Of a stretch of 19,687 bases of DNA, positions 1-6,900 are shown piece by piece. The translations under genes were made by a program, and so were the position numbers. This DNA is from Flavobacteriaceae bacterium UBA3078 (lineage in GTDB: Bacteria; Bacteroidota; Bacteroidia; Flavobacteriales; Flavobacteriaceae), in NCBI GenBank assembly GCA_002366675.1, contig DFBO01000164.1:19644-39330 (forward strand), in the 5' to 3' direction. Numbering within the stretch: position 1 is the stretch's first letter; each line of letters begins with the position of its first letter. Below the pieces are notes generated by a model that was not told the origin of the DNA, searched no databases, and saw only the letters and a program-made list of their open reading frames with translations.

Positions 1-738
1 GGTGTAGAGAACGTATATTTAACAAAAATAATTCAAAGCTTCAATAAGAACATCAAAACAGATTTGATGCAAATTTCAGATGCAAAAATTGAACCTGTAA
101 ACATAGAAACAATTCCTTTGTTCTGGTATAATGAAACATTAAACTATAAGACCTTTATGGTTCCCGGAATACTTGTTTTACTAGTTACAATGATTACCTT
201 ATTTCTTGCAGGAATGAATATTGTTCGCGAAAAAGAAATTGGCACTTTAGAGCAGATAAATGTAACACCAATTAAGAAAAGTCAATTCATTATTGGAAAA
301 CTCTTTCCATTCTGGATTATAGGAATGGGCTTACTATCCATAGGATTAATATTAGCAAGGTTCATTTTTAATGTTCCAATGGTTGGGAGCTTATTATTAA
401 TGTATGTTTACACCTCCATTTATATTTTGGTAATATTGGGCATGGGATTATTTATCTCTAATTTTACTGATACTCAACAACAAGCTATGTTTATAGCCTG
501 GTTTTTTATGGTTATTTTTATATTAATGAGTGGTTTGTTTACACCAATAGAGAGCATGCCAGAATGGGCTCAAATACTAACAGAATTCAATCCAATAAAA
601 TACTTTGTAGAAGTGATGCGCATGGTTATGTTAAAAGGTTCAGGCTTTATAGATATAATACCACAACTTATTAAAACAATTGTTTATGCCTTTATAATGA
701 ATGGCTTAGCTGTTTGGAGTTATAAAAAGACCTCGTAG
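1..738 (+). CDS. ABC-2 type transporter permease, 3' portion (5' truncated by window edge)
   Basis: The frame is open from base 1, so this is the C-terminal 245 residues of a longer protein. It resembles the membrane subunit of ABC-2 exporters of the YhhJ/YbhR/YbhS drug-efflux type. Visible are about five hydrophobic segments (visible residues about 53-73, 101-121, 130-152, 161-181 and 218-238). After the first lies the conserved cytoplasmic loop with REKEIGTLEQ (76-85), and before the last is the NPIKYFVEVMR motif (197-207) typical of this family. The extracytoplasmic stretch ending in LFWYN (about 41-45) is also typical of the family. The TTG at 64 is an internal codon, not the start. The ATPase partner and HlyD-like subunit would be expected upstream, outside the window. 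Substrate is unknown. Family confidence is high; the exact subfamily is inferred. Confidence 0.9.
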   Translation, partial: GVENVYLTKIIQSFNKNIKTDLMQISDAKIEPVNIETIPLFWYNETLNYKTFMVPGILVLLVTMITLFLAGMNIVREKEIGTLEQINVTPIKKSQFIIGKLFPFWIIGMGLLSIGLILARFIFNVPMVGSLLLMYVYTSIYILVILGMGLFISNFTDTQQQAMFIAWFFMVIFILMSGLFTPIESMPEWAQILTEFNPIKYFVEVMRMVMLKGSGFIDIIPQLIKTIVYAFIMNGLAVWSYKKTS

Positions 739-753
739 ACTATTAATAAAATG

Positions 754-785
754 AAAAAATCCCATCAAAAAAAAATGATAGGATT
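754..785 (-). terminator. Rho-independent terminator between convergent genes
   Basis: A ten-pair stem (758-767 with 776-785, one C/A mismatch) closes an eight-base loop. Read on the minus strand the stem is followed by a run of six T, so it mainly serves the cold-shock gene ending at 810. Read on the plus strand the tail is only AT-rich, so termination of the ABC permease there would be weaker. Confidence 0.7.
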
Positions 786-809
786 ATTATATATAGAGTA
801 GTTAAATTT

Positions 810-1271
810 TTATTCAACAATTTTCACACGAACAGCGTTCATACCTTTCATACCTTTTTCAAGTTCGAAAGACACTTTGTCGTTTTCTTGAATTTCATCA
901 ATTAATCCACTTACATGGCAGAAGTATTTTTCTTGATCTACAGAATCAATAATAAATCCAAAACCTTTTGAAGAATCAAAAAATGATACTTTACCTTTTC
1001 TTATTGGATCAAACTCTTCAACATCACTATCATCTCTCTTAGGAATACTTACTTCGATACTTTCTGCATCTACTTTTACTTTTAAAGAAGGATCTGGAGG
1101 TGTATCGGTTAAATTTCCGTTAAAATCAACATAAGCAAATTGAATACCCTCGCTTCCTCCAGCTTCTTTTTCTAGCTTGCGAGCTTCCATTTTTTTACGT
1201 TTGTCTTCGCGTTTCTTTAAACGTTTCTTTTCCTTTTCACTTTTATTAAATGTCTGTTGCGATTTTGCCAT
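810..1271 (-). CDS. Cold-shock-domain RNA-binding protein with basic N-terminal extension
   Basis: A 153-residue protein. Residues about 91-152 form a cold-shock OB fold with RNP1 KGFGFI (102-107) and a variant RNP2 YFCHVSG (116-122; usually VFVH). This would bind single-stranded RNA or DNA and melt RNA structure. The first about 37 residues are extremely rich in Lys, Arg and Glu (predicted charged helix). A linker of about 50 residues, including acidic DDSDVEEFD at 80-88, joins the two parts. Classical Csp proteins are about 70 residues, so this is the extended form common in Bacteroidota. It lies downstream of a DEAD-box helicase gene on the same strand but has its own promoter and a leader of about 150 nt. 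Family assignment is firm; induction by cold is inferred. Confidence 0.93.
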   Translation of the reverse strand: MAKSQQTFNKSEKEKKRLKKREDKRKKMEARKLEKEAGGSEGIQFAYVDFNGNLTDTPPDPSLKVKVDAESIEVSIPKRDDSDVEEFDPIRKGKVSFFDSSKGFGFIIDSVDQEKYFCHVSGLIDEIQENDKVSFELEKGMKGMNAVRVKIVE

Positions 1272-1427
1272 TCGTAATTTTAAAATTAATTGATAATGTA
1301 TTTGCTTAAGAAGATGTTAAAATACTAAACGAATGTTTCGATAAGAACCATGTATATTATTAATGAACCTAAAGATATGTTTTGCAAAATAAATATTGCT
1401 AACTAGGTATATCTCCTTTAAGCCCTA

Positions 1428-1435
1428 CAAAGATA
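1428..1435 (-). promoter_or_regulatory. Promoter -7 element TATCTTTG for the cold-shock gene
   Basis: The minus strand reads TATCTTTG, a perfect match to the Bacteroidota TAnnTTTG consensus. No clear -33 TTTG is seen. Transcription would begin near 1421, giving a leader of about 150 nt before the ATG at 1271. The leader contains an AAAGGAGATATACC stretch (1406-1419) that could pair with 1308-1315. Confidence 0.6.
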
Positions 1436-1520
1436 AGGGATTCATTTTAATTTATTTAGAGAATTGACTTACTTTTTTTAAGATGCGAAAATTATAACCT
1501 TAAAAAAAACATCTTATAGA

Positions 1521-2639
1521 TTACATGACAATTTCTCTAAATGTGATTCCTAATTCTCTTTGTAAATCGTGTACACGTTGTAATTCTCCAGGAATGATTA
1601 ATGCTATTGAATGTCCAGATTTACCTGCTCTAGCAGTTCTACCACTTCTATGTGTATAGTATTCAAGCTGTTCAGGAAGTTGATGATGGATTATAAATGC
1701 TAAATTATTAACATCTATCCCACGAGCAGATACATCTGTTGAAATAAGTACTCTAAGAGATTCGTTTTTAAATGCACGCATCACTTTATCACGCTCTTTT
1801 TGTTGCATATCTCCTTCGAGTGCACCAACTGAGTATCCTTCGTTTTTAAGATTCTCTACTAAACTTTGTGTTCCTGCTTTGGTTCTGCAAAAAATAATGC
1901 CTCTTTCACCTTTTCTTCTATCTAAGATTCTGGTAATAATGTTCTCTTTATCTTTTATAGTTGTACTAATGTATTGATGTGTAATATTTTCATTAACTAA
2001 ACTATTCTTGTTAACTTCTATCCGAATAGCGTTTTCAGACATATAGGTTTTAATAATTTGCTTAATCTCTTCAGGCATTGTTGCTGAAAACAACCACGTA
2101 TGCCTGAAACCTGAAGTGTACTTTAAAATTTTATTTAATTCATCTTTAAAACCCATACTAAGCATTTCGTCAGCTTCATCTAACACTAAGGTTTTAATAT
2201 TTTTAATGTCTATGGTGTCTCGTTCTATTAAATCTATTAAACGTCCAGGAGTAGCAACCACAATATGTGTTGTTCGTTTTAATGCGCTAATTTGTCTGTC
2301 AATTTTTTCGCCACCATAAACACCTTCAACAAAAATTTTAGAATCTGTGTATTTAGTAAACTTAAACAGCTGTTTTTTTATTTGTTGTACTAACTCTCTT
2401 GTTGGAGCAAGTATTAAAGCTTGAATTTGATTTGATGATGGATCTATATGATGAAGAATTGGTAATCCAAAAGCAGCTGTTTTACCTGTGCCTGTTTGTG
2501 CTAACCCAATAAAATCTGTTTTTGAATTTAATAAAACAGGAATGGTTTGCTCTTGTATATGTGTTGGTGTTTTTATTCCAATCTCCTTTAAAGCTTTTAC
2601 GTATTCTTTAGTTATTCCTATATCAAAAAAAGTTGCCAT
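1521..2639 (-). CDS. DEAD-box ATP-dependent RNA helicase (minimal core)
   Basis: A 372-residue superfamily 2 RNA helicase that unwinds short RNA duplexes with ATP, in the cytoplasm. All motifs are visible in order: Q motif region (about 5-31, with THIQEQTIP), Walker A AQTGTGKT (47-54), PTRELVQQ (79-86), TPGR (130-133), DEAD (154-157), SAT (185-187), TDVSARGID (301-309) and HRSGRTAR (330-337). Motif VI is a common variant of HRIGRTGR. The protein stops soon after motif VI, so it lacks the basic or DbpA-like C-terminal RNA-binding tail of CsdA/RhlE/DbpA, which is short for the family. Its neighbour downstream is a cold-shock protein, which fits a shared role in RNA remodelling, but each gene appears to have its own promoter. 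Precise RNA target is unknown. Confidence 0.96.
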   Translation of the reverse strand: MATFFDIGITKEYVKALKEIGIKTPTHIQEQTIPVLLNSKTDFIGLAQTGTGKTAAFGLPILHHIDPSSNQIQALILAPTRELVQQIKKQLFKFTKYTDSKIFVEGVYGGEKIDRQISALKRTTHIVVATPGRLIDLIERDTIDIKNIKTLVLDEADEMLSMGFKDELNKILKYTSGFRHTWLFSATMPEEIKQIIKTYMSENAIRIEVNKNSLVNENITHQYISTTIKDKENIITRILDRRKGERGIIFCRTKAGTQSLVENLKNEGYSVGALEGDMQQKERDKVMRAFKNESLRVLISTDVSARGIDVNNLAFIIHHQLPEQLEYYTHRSGRTARAGKSGHSIALIIPGELQRVHDLQRELGITFREIVM

Positions 2640-2656
2640 AATATTTAATTAAGTGG

Positions 2657-2664
2657 CAAAGGTA
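2657..2664 (-). promoter_or_regulatory. Promoter -7 element TACCTTTG for the DEAD-box helicase
   Basis: The minus strand reads TACCTTTG, matching TAnnTTTG, 17 bases before the ATG at 2639. This implies a very short leader. No convincing -33 TTTG is present. The rest of the 157-base gap up to 2796 is AT-rich, with a weak 7-bp inverted repeat (AAGATGT/ACATCTT) near 2745-2775 and no T-tract on the minus strand. Confidence 0.55.
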
Positions 2665-2796
2665 ATGCTATTTACTTTTGTTGGATACTTTAACTATAAA
2701 CTCTTTTAGATATTTAAAAAGTCTAACTTTTTGACTTATTAATGATAAGATGTTTTTTTAGAAGTATACATCTTGATTGTTTAATTTTTTGAAGAA

Positions 2797-4143
2797 TTAA
2801 TTAAGTACTAATTTTTTTGTTTCAGTAAAATTATTGGAACTAATTCTAACCAAATACATACCAGAACTAAAGGCATCTAGAGACACGCTATTTTTTCCGT
2901 AATTTATTATTTGACTTAGCATTAATTGTCCCTTAATATTATATAATTCTAATTTAGCACTTTCTACATTAATTGTAATAGACACATTCTCAGTAGCTGG
3001 GTTTGGATACAAGCTAAAACTTGTTAAAAAAAAATTAGATTCTGTAGATAGAGCTTCACAATCAGTTTCATCTTCTACAAAAGTGCTTGAATCATCAATT
3101 ACCCAATTGTCTAAATAACTTGCATTTGCATTATCTACATAAATACAACTTAGATTAGAATTTCCAGTCATAATAAATTCAGAAATATTATTATTATTTC
3201 CATTTCTAAAATCAACTGAGGAAAGGTTATTACCTTCACATTTAATCCATCTTAAATCTAAATTATTAGAAATATCTAAAGCTGAAATATTATTATATCT
3301 CGCATATAACAATAATAAATTTGAATTGTTTGTAATGTCTAATTCAGTTAAGTAATTATTACTTACAAATAGTCTTTTTAAATCAATATTATTACTTAAG
3401 TCTAAAGTAGATATGTCGTTGTCTCTACAATCAAAATAACTTAAATCCGGATTCAACAATAGGTCTAATTCTAGAATGTTATTAGAACTACAAGATAGTG
3501 TTCTAATTATTGTATTTTGAGTAAGATCTAATTCACTTAAATTATTAAAACTCAAAAAAACATGTTTTAAAAACGTATTATTTGATAAATCGATTGTTGC
3601 TAAATTATTTGAATAACAGCCTAAATATTCTAACTGCAGGTTATTAGAAACATTTAAAGCATTAAGGTTATTTAAATCTATAGATAAACTTTCTAGATAA
3701 GGGTTATTTGAAACATCTAGTGTATATAGTTGATTTGAACTTAAGTTTATGTATTCTAATTTATTATTAGTTAATACATTAATGCTTCCAATTTGATTAT
3801 CATTAGCAATTAAAGATTCTAATTGTGTGTTTTGTGATACATCTAAAGCATTAAGATTATTCATTGAACAATCTAGATTTTTTAAGTTAATAAATGCTTC
3901 AATTCCAACAAGGCTCTGAATAAAATTATCACTTATATATAGATTTTGAATATATTCTGCATCACTATTCAATATATTTCCATTTATTCCATTAGTATCA
4001 ATATTTAAATTTACTAATACTGACTCAAAATTAGAATCTGGAATTGCAGTAGTTTGGGCAAAACTCTGAAATTGAAAAGCGCTACTTATAAAAAGTAGAC
4101 CGATTATGAAATGCTTATATATGCTTTTTAAAGTAGGTTGCAT
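2797..4143 (-). CDS. Secreted leucine-rich-repeat protein with type IX secretion C-terminal domain
   Basis: A 448-residue exported protein. A Sec signal peptide is clear (hydrophobic about 11-28, cleavage likely after SFA at 27-29). Residues 32-86 form an N-cap that begins IPDSNFE, as often seen in Bacteroidota LRR proteins. Eleven tandem repeats of exactly 21 residues follow (87-319), of the type LxxLxxxxNxLxxLDxSxNxx. A linker with two cysteines (333 and 362) leads to a type A T9SS sorting domain (about 376-448) with SLYPNPATENVSI, LELYNIKGQ and GMYLVRI. The protein should be secreted across the outer membrane by the PorSS machinery and often anchored to the surface. Ligand is unknown; adhesion or binding is inferred from the LRR fold. 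The gene stands alone, with no partner on its strand. Confidence 0.93.
   Translation of the reverse strand: MQPTLKSIYKHFIIGLLFISSAFQFQSFAQTTAIPDSNFESVLVNLNIDTNGINGNILNSDAEYIQNLYISDNFIQSLVGIEAFINLKNLDCSMNNLNALDVSQNTQLESLIANDNQIGSINVLTNNKLEYINLSSNQLYTLDVSNNPYLESLSIDLNNLNALNVSNNLQLEYLGCYSNNLATIDLSNNTFLKHVFLSFNNLSELDLTQNTIIRTLSCSSNNILELDLLLNPDLSYFDCRDNDISTLDLSNNIDLKRLFVSNNYLTELDITNNSNLLLLYARYNNISALDISNNLDLRWIKCEGNNLSSVDFRNGNNNNISEFIMTGNSNLSCIYVDNANASYLDNWVIDDSSTFVEDETDCEALSTESNFFLTSFSLYPNPATENVSITINVESAKLELYNIKGQLMLSQIINYGKNSVSLDAFSSGMYLVRISSNNFTETKKLVLN
3187..3885 (-). repeat. Eleven tandem 63-bp units encoding 21-residue leucine-rich repeats
   Basis: Residues 87-319 of the secreted protein split into consecutive 21-residue units beginning LKNLDCSMNN, LESLIANDNQ, LEYINLSSNQ, LESLSIDLNN, LEYLGCYSNN, LKHVFLSFNN, IRTLSCSSNN, LSYFDCRDND, LKRLFVSNNY, LLLLYARYNN and LRWIKCEGNN. 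No unit is shifted by an insertion until the last, which is two residues longer. The DNA copies are diverged, so this is an old array rather than a fresh tandem duplication. Confidence 0.9.
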
Positions 4144-4312
4144 ACGAGGTAGTTATAATTAGATTTAATATTAGCTTACAATATTTATATTATAAAAGTA
4201 TTGTTTTATTAAAACGTGCATAGCATTTTATCGATAGGATTTGAATATATCCGATAACTTGTTGTTTTCTTACTTAAATATGGTTATTTATTACATAGTT
4301 TTCAATAAGTTA

Positions 4313-4345
4313 AAAACATTAAAAATATACTTTTTTTAATGTTTT
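4313..4345. promoter_or_regulatory. 13-bp perfect inverted repeat upstream of the DUF3817 promoter
   Basis: Arms 4313-4325 and 4333-4345 are perfectly complementary (AAAACATTAAAAA type) around a 7-base centre. The repeat ends 7 bases before the -7 element at 4352, so it covers the region where a -33 element would lie. It may be an operator or only an AT-rich cruciform; no regulator can be named. The rest of the 233-base divergent gap (4144-4376) shows no other structure. Confidence 0.4.
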
Positions 4346-4351
4346 GAATTG

Positions 4352-4359
4352 TATTTTTG
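4352..4359 (+). promoter_or_regulatory. Promoter -7 element TATTTTTG for DUF3817 / mechanosensitive channel pair
   Basis: TATTTTTG fits TAnnTTTG and lies 17 bases before the ATG at 4377. It would drive both the small membrane protein and the channel gene two bases after it. Confidence 0.55.
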
Positions 4360-4376
4360 CACACTAAATAAACCCA

Positions 4377-4661
4377 ATGTTTACACTTTTCAACACTTTT
4401 AGAATTGTAGCTTTTTTAGAAGGAATTTCTTATATATTATTGCTTTTTATTGCAGTTCCAATAAAATATTTTGGCAATGATCCTCAATATGTGAAGTTAT
4501 TAGGAATGCCTCATGGCGTATTATTTATAGCTTATATAATTTTAGCCATAATACTTGGGTCTAAATTGAAGTGGCAAACAAAAACACTGCTATTTATTTT
4601 AGCAGCATCAATCATACCTTTTGGTACTTTCTATGTTGATAAGAAATTTTTAAAATCGTAG
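4377..4661 (+). CDS. DUF3817 small integral membrane protein
   Basis: A 94-residue protein with three predicted membrane helices (about 8-28, 44-61 and 69-86). It carries the conserved polar positions of DUF3817: FLEGISY near the N-terminus (13-19), GMPHGVLF in the middle (43-50) and the IIPFGTF motif (79-85). The biochemical role of the family is not known. It is followed after two bases by a YbdG-type mechanosensitive channel, so the two are almost certainly co-transcribed and translationally coupled. Whether this protein modulates the channel is only a guess from that context. Confidence 0.9.
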   Translation: MFTLFNTFRIVAFLEGISYILLLFIAVPIKYFGNDPQYVKLLGMPHGVLFIAYIILAIILGSKLKWQTKTLLFILAASIIPFGTFYVDKKFLKS

Positions 4662-4663
4662 GC

Positions 4664-5911
4664 ATGCAAGATTACAAACATTTTTTTTACGACTATCTAG
4701 TTAAGATGAATCTATCGAAAGATGCAGCAGAGGTTCTAAACATGCTTTGTCTTTTACTTATTCTAATTGTCGTACTATGGATTACAGATTTTATTACTCG
4801 AAAAATTTTAGTTCAAGCTTTTACAAATTTTGCTAAAAAGAGTTCAACAGATTTTGATGACTTATTAGTAGAGCATAAATCTCCTACAAATATTGCTCAT
4901 GTTGCACCTTTATTAATAACCATTCAGTTTTTTTCAATTGTATTTTATGATTATCCACATTTCGAAAAACCAATTGAGACGCTTCTAAAACTATATTCTG
5001 TTTTTCTATTTATTTGGATTATTAGAAGTATTCTGAAAACTTTTGAGTCTTATTTTCAAAAACTAAAACGATTTAAAGATAAACCCATTTCAAGTTACAT
5101 TCAAGTTGTTATGATTATTCTTTGGGTACTTGGAATAGCAGTGGCAGTAGTAATTGTCGCTGATATTTCAATAATAAAATTCTTTACAACATTAGGTGCT
5201 GCATCTGCAGTTATGTTACTTATTTTTAAAGACACGATTCTTGGATTTGTAGCTAGTATCCAATTTGCGGTAAATGATACCATAAGAATTGGAGATTGGA
5301 TTACCATGGAAAAATATGGAGCTGATGGCGATGTAATTGCTATTAACCTTAATAACCTACAAGTCCAAAATTTTGATAAAACCATTACAATTATTCCTAC
5401 TTATGCATTTATTAGTGAAGCCTACACTAATTGGAGAGGTATGGAAGATTCTGGTGGCAGACGTATAAAGCGTTCCTTAATAATTAAAGTAAACAGTGTT
5501 AATTATTTAAATAATGATGCTATTAAATCTATAAAAAATATTGATTTAATAGCAGATTATATAGATTCTAGACAGCATGATATTAATGCCTATAATAAAA
5601 AAAATAATGCCAATAAAGATTTATTAATTAATGGTAGAAATTTAACAAATTTGGGAGTTTTTAGAAAGTATGCACAAGAATATGTAAGTAACCATTCTGC
5701 AATTAATGACGATATGACTATTATGATTCGTCAGCTTGCACCAACATCAAAAGGAATTCCTCTAGAAGTTTATGCATTTAGTATTGATAAGCGTTGGGCA
5801 AATTACGAATACATTATGGCTGATATTTTTGACCATTTAATTGCTGCCATTCCGTATTTTAAATTAGAAATTTTTGAAGATATTTCTGGAAGTGTAAATA
5901 ATAAAAATTAA
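4664..5911 (+). CDS. Mechanosensitive ion channel, MscS family, YbdG type
   Basis: A 415-residue inner-membrane channel matching E. coli YbdG (miniconductance MscM) in length and architecture. About five membrane helices are visible (about 24-45, 78-95, 105-125, 143-167 and the pore-lining helix about 171-203). The cytoplasmic beta domain contains RIGDWITMEKYGADGDV (208-224), VQNFDKTITIIPTYAFIS (234-251) and NWRGMEDSGGRRIKRS (256-271), all hallmark stretches of the YbdG subgroup. These channels respond to membrane tension during hypo-osmotic shock, though E. coli YbdG makes only a small contribution. Its stop codon overlaps by four bases the stop of the convergent thioesterase, leaving no room for a separate terminator. 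Confidence 0.95.
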   Translation: MQDYKHFFYDYLVKMNLSKDAAEVLNMLCLLLILIVVLWITDFITRKILVQAFTNFAKKSSTDFDDLLVEHKSPTNIAHVAPLLITIQFFSIVFYDYPHFEKPIETLLKLYSVFLFIWIIRSILKTFESYFQKLKRFKDKPISSYIQVVMIILWVLGIAVAVVIVADISIIKFFTTLGAASAVMLLIFKDTILGFVASIQFAVNDTIRIGDWITMEKYGADGDVIAINLNNLQVQNFDKTITIIPTYAFISEAYTNWRGMEDSGGRRIKRSLIIKVNSVNYLNNDAIKSIKNIDLIADYIDSRQHDINAYNKKNNANKDLLINGRNLTNLGVFRKYAQEYVSNHSAINDDMTIMIRQLAPTSKGIPLEVYAFSIDKRWANYEYIMADIFDHLIAAIPYFKLEIFEDISGSVNNKN

Positions 5912-6300
5912 TCAGATTTTAATCGTTTACTTACAAACTCTACTTCAGATTTTCCATGTGGTGTTGGTTTACCATCTTCACCTAGATTAACCATTATTAT
6001 TTTATCGATAGTCAAAATGGTTTCACGTGTCATTTTGTTTCTAGCTTCACAGCGTAATGTAATGGACGATTTTCCAAAATGTACAGCTTCCATACCAAGT
6101 TCAACAATATCACCTTGCTTTGCTGAACTCATAAAATTAATTTCAGACACAAATTTGGTGACTATGTGCTTATTTTCTAATTGTATTAAAGTGTACAGAG
6201 CTGCTTCTTCGTCTATCCATGCTAATAAACGTCCTCCAAATAAAGTTCCATTAGGATTTAAATCTTCTGGTTTAACCCATTTTCTTGTGTGAAATCTCAT
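5908..6300 (-). CDS. Acyl-CoA thioesterase, single hotdog domain (YciA/BACH-like)
   Basis: A 130-residue hotdog-fold hydrolase that cleaves acyl-CoA to free fatty acid and CoA in the cytoplasm. The signature N-x2-GTLFGGRLLAWIDE (15-31) is seen, with Asp30 at the position of the catalytic acid, and VSEINFMSSAKQGDIVELG (51-69) matches the central strand of the family. Length is that of one hotdog domain, so it should assemble as a multimer like YciA. The gene is monocistronic with its own promoter element at 6328-6335. Chain-length preference cannot be read from the sequence. Confidence 0.92.
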   Translation of the reverse strand: MRFHTRKWVKPEDLNPNGTLFGGRLLAWIDEEAALYTLIQLENKHIVTKFVSEINFMSSAKQGDIVELGMEAVHFGKSSITLRCEARNKMTRETILTIDKIIMVNLGEDGKPTPHGKSEVEFVSKRLKSD

Positions 6301-6327
6301 AAGTTTAAATTTGATTTAGATTCTTAT

Positions 6328-6335
6328 CAAAGATA
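6328..6335 (-). promoter_or_regulatory. Promoter -7 element TATCTTTG for the acyl-CoA thioesterase
   Basis: The minus strand reads TATCTTTG, an exact TAnnTTTG match identical to the one before the cold-shock gene, 27 bases upstream of the ATG at 6300. Confidence 0.6.
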
Positions 6336-6413
6336 CTTTTATTGAATAGATTTACAGATAAATAAAGATATATAAAGACTATTGCATGATTTAAAAAAGT
6401 TATTTGTTAATAA

Positions 6414-6427
6414 CAATGTTAACATTG
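6414..6427. promoter_or_regulatory. 14-bp perfect palindrome in a divergent gap
   Basis: CAATGTTAACATTG is its own reverse complement with no spacer. It lies in the 186-base gap between the thioesterase (-) and the 137-residue unknown gene (+), about 60 bases before the latter's ATG and about 30 bases before a near-consensus -7 element (TATGTTTA, 6458-6465). It is a plausible dimeric-regulator operator; no regulator can be named. Confidence 0.4.
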
Positions 6428-6486
6428 AATAAGAGTCTTATTGATTTGAAAAGCCTTTATGTTTATTTTTAAAAAAACTTACTAAA

Positions 6487-6900
6487 ATGAACCGTTCTAC
6501 AGACTTATTAGAGTGTCGTCCTCAAATTTCTTCAGCTTTATTTTTTGATACAATGAGTGCAGATGAACGTTTTCAAAATAAAACATTACGTCCTGTAATT
6601 AAAATGCAAAGTGAATTATTTGTTGAAGTTTTTAAAAATTATATAGCTAAACATAAAAACGTGTTTTTAGATTTATCCATTGAAAAGCAAATAGATTATA
6701 TAGAAAATGCTATTCATAAAGACATGAAGTTTAGAAATTCACTAAAAGGAATGATTATCGGGCAGTTTACGGTTGAAGAATACAGCTTTTATATAACTAA
6801 TTCATCTGCGCTAAATAAACGAATGATGAATATTGTTAAAGAACGCTTTATTAGTAATATTCAATTATTTCAAAAAAAATCTATTTTAGAAGCTATTTAA
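6487..6900 (+). CDS. Conserved hypothetical protein (137 residues)
   Basis: I do not recognise a named domain with certainty. The protein is soluble, has no signal peptide or membrane segment, is slightly basic, and looks mostly alpha-helical. Its most striking parts are MSADERFQNKTLRPVIKMQ (23-41) and KFRNSLKGMIIGQFTVEEY (80-98), which look like conserved core motifs. I recall similar short proteins being widespread in Flavobacteriaceae and sometimes labelled glyoxalase, but there is no metal-binding pattern here that would support that name. The gene has its own upstream palindrome and possible promoter, and its 3' end overlaps the convergent DUF2461 gene by eight bases. The coding reading is supported by start context, length and protein-like composition. 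Confidence 0.8.
   Translation: MNRSTDLLECRPQISSALFFDTMSADERFQNKTLRPVIKMQSELFVEVFKNYIAKHKNVFLDLSIEKQIDYIENAIHKDMKFRNSLKGMIIGQFTVEEYSFYITNSSALNKRMMNIVKERFISNIQLFQKKSILEAI

Noticed and set aside
1325..1351. Eight-codon minus-strand mini-frame in the cold-shock leader (ATG at 1351, TAG at 1325)
   Set aside because: Too short to support as a leader peptide; no ribosome signal next to the ATG and no repeated codon pattern.
2116..2319. Plus-strand open frame inside the DEAD-box helicase gene
   Set aside because: Antisense shadow; the minus-strand helicase has all family motifs across this stretch.
2745..2775. AAGATGT / ACATCTT hairpin downstream of the LRR gene as a terminator
   Set aside because: No T-tract follows it on the minus strand and the loop is 14 bases, so termination is not supported.
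5101..5385. Minus-strand open frame inside the mechanosensitive channel
   Set aside because: Antisense to the well-supported pore and beta-domain coding region; composition is not protein-like.
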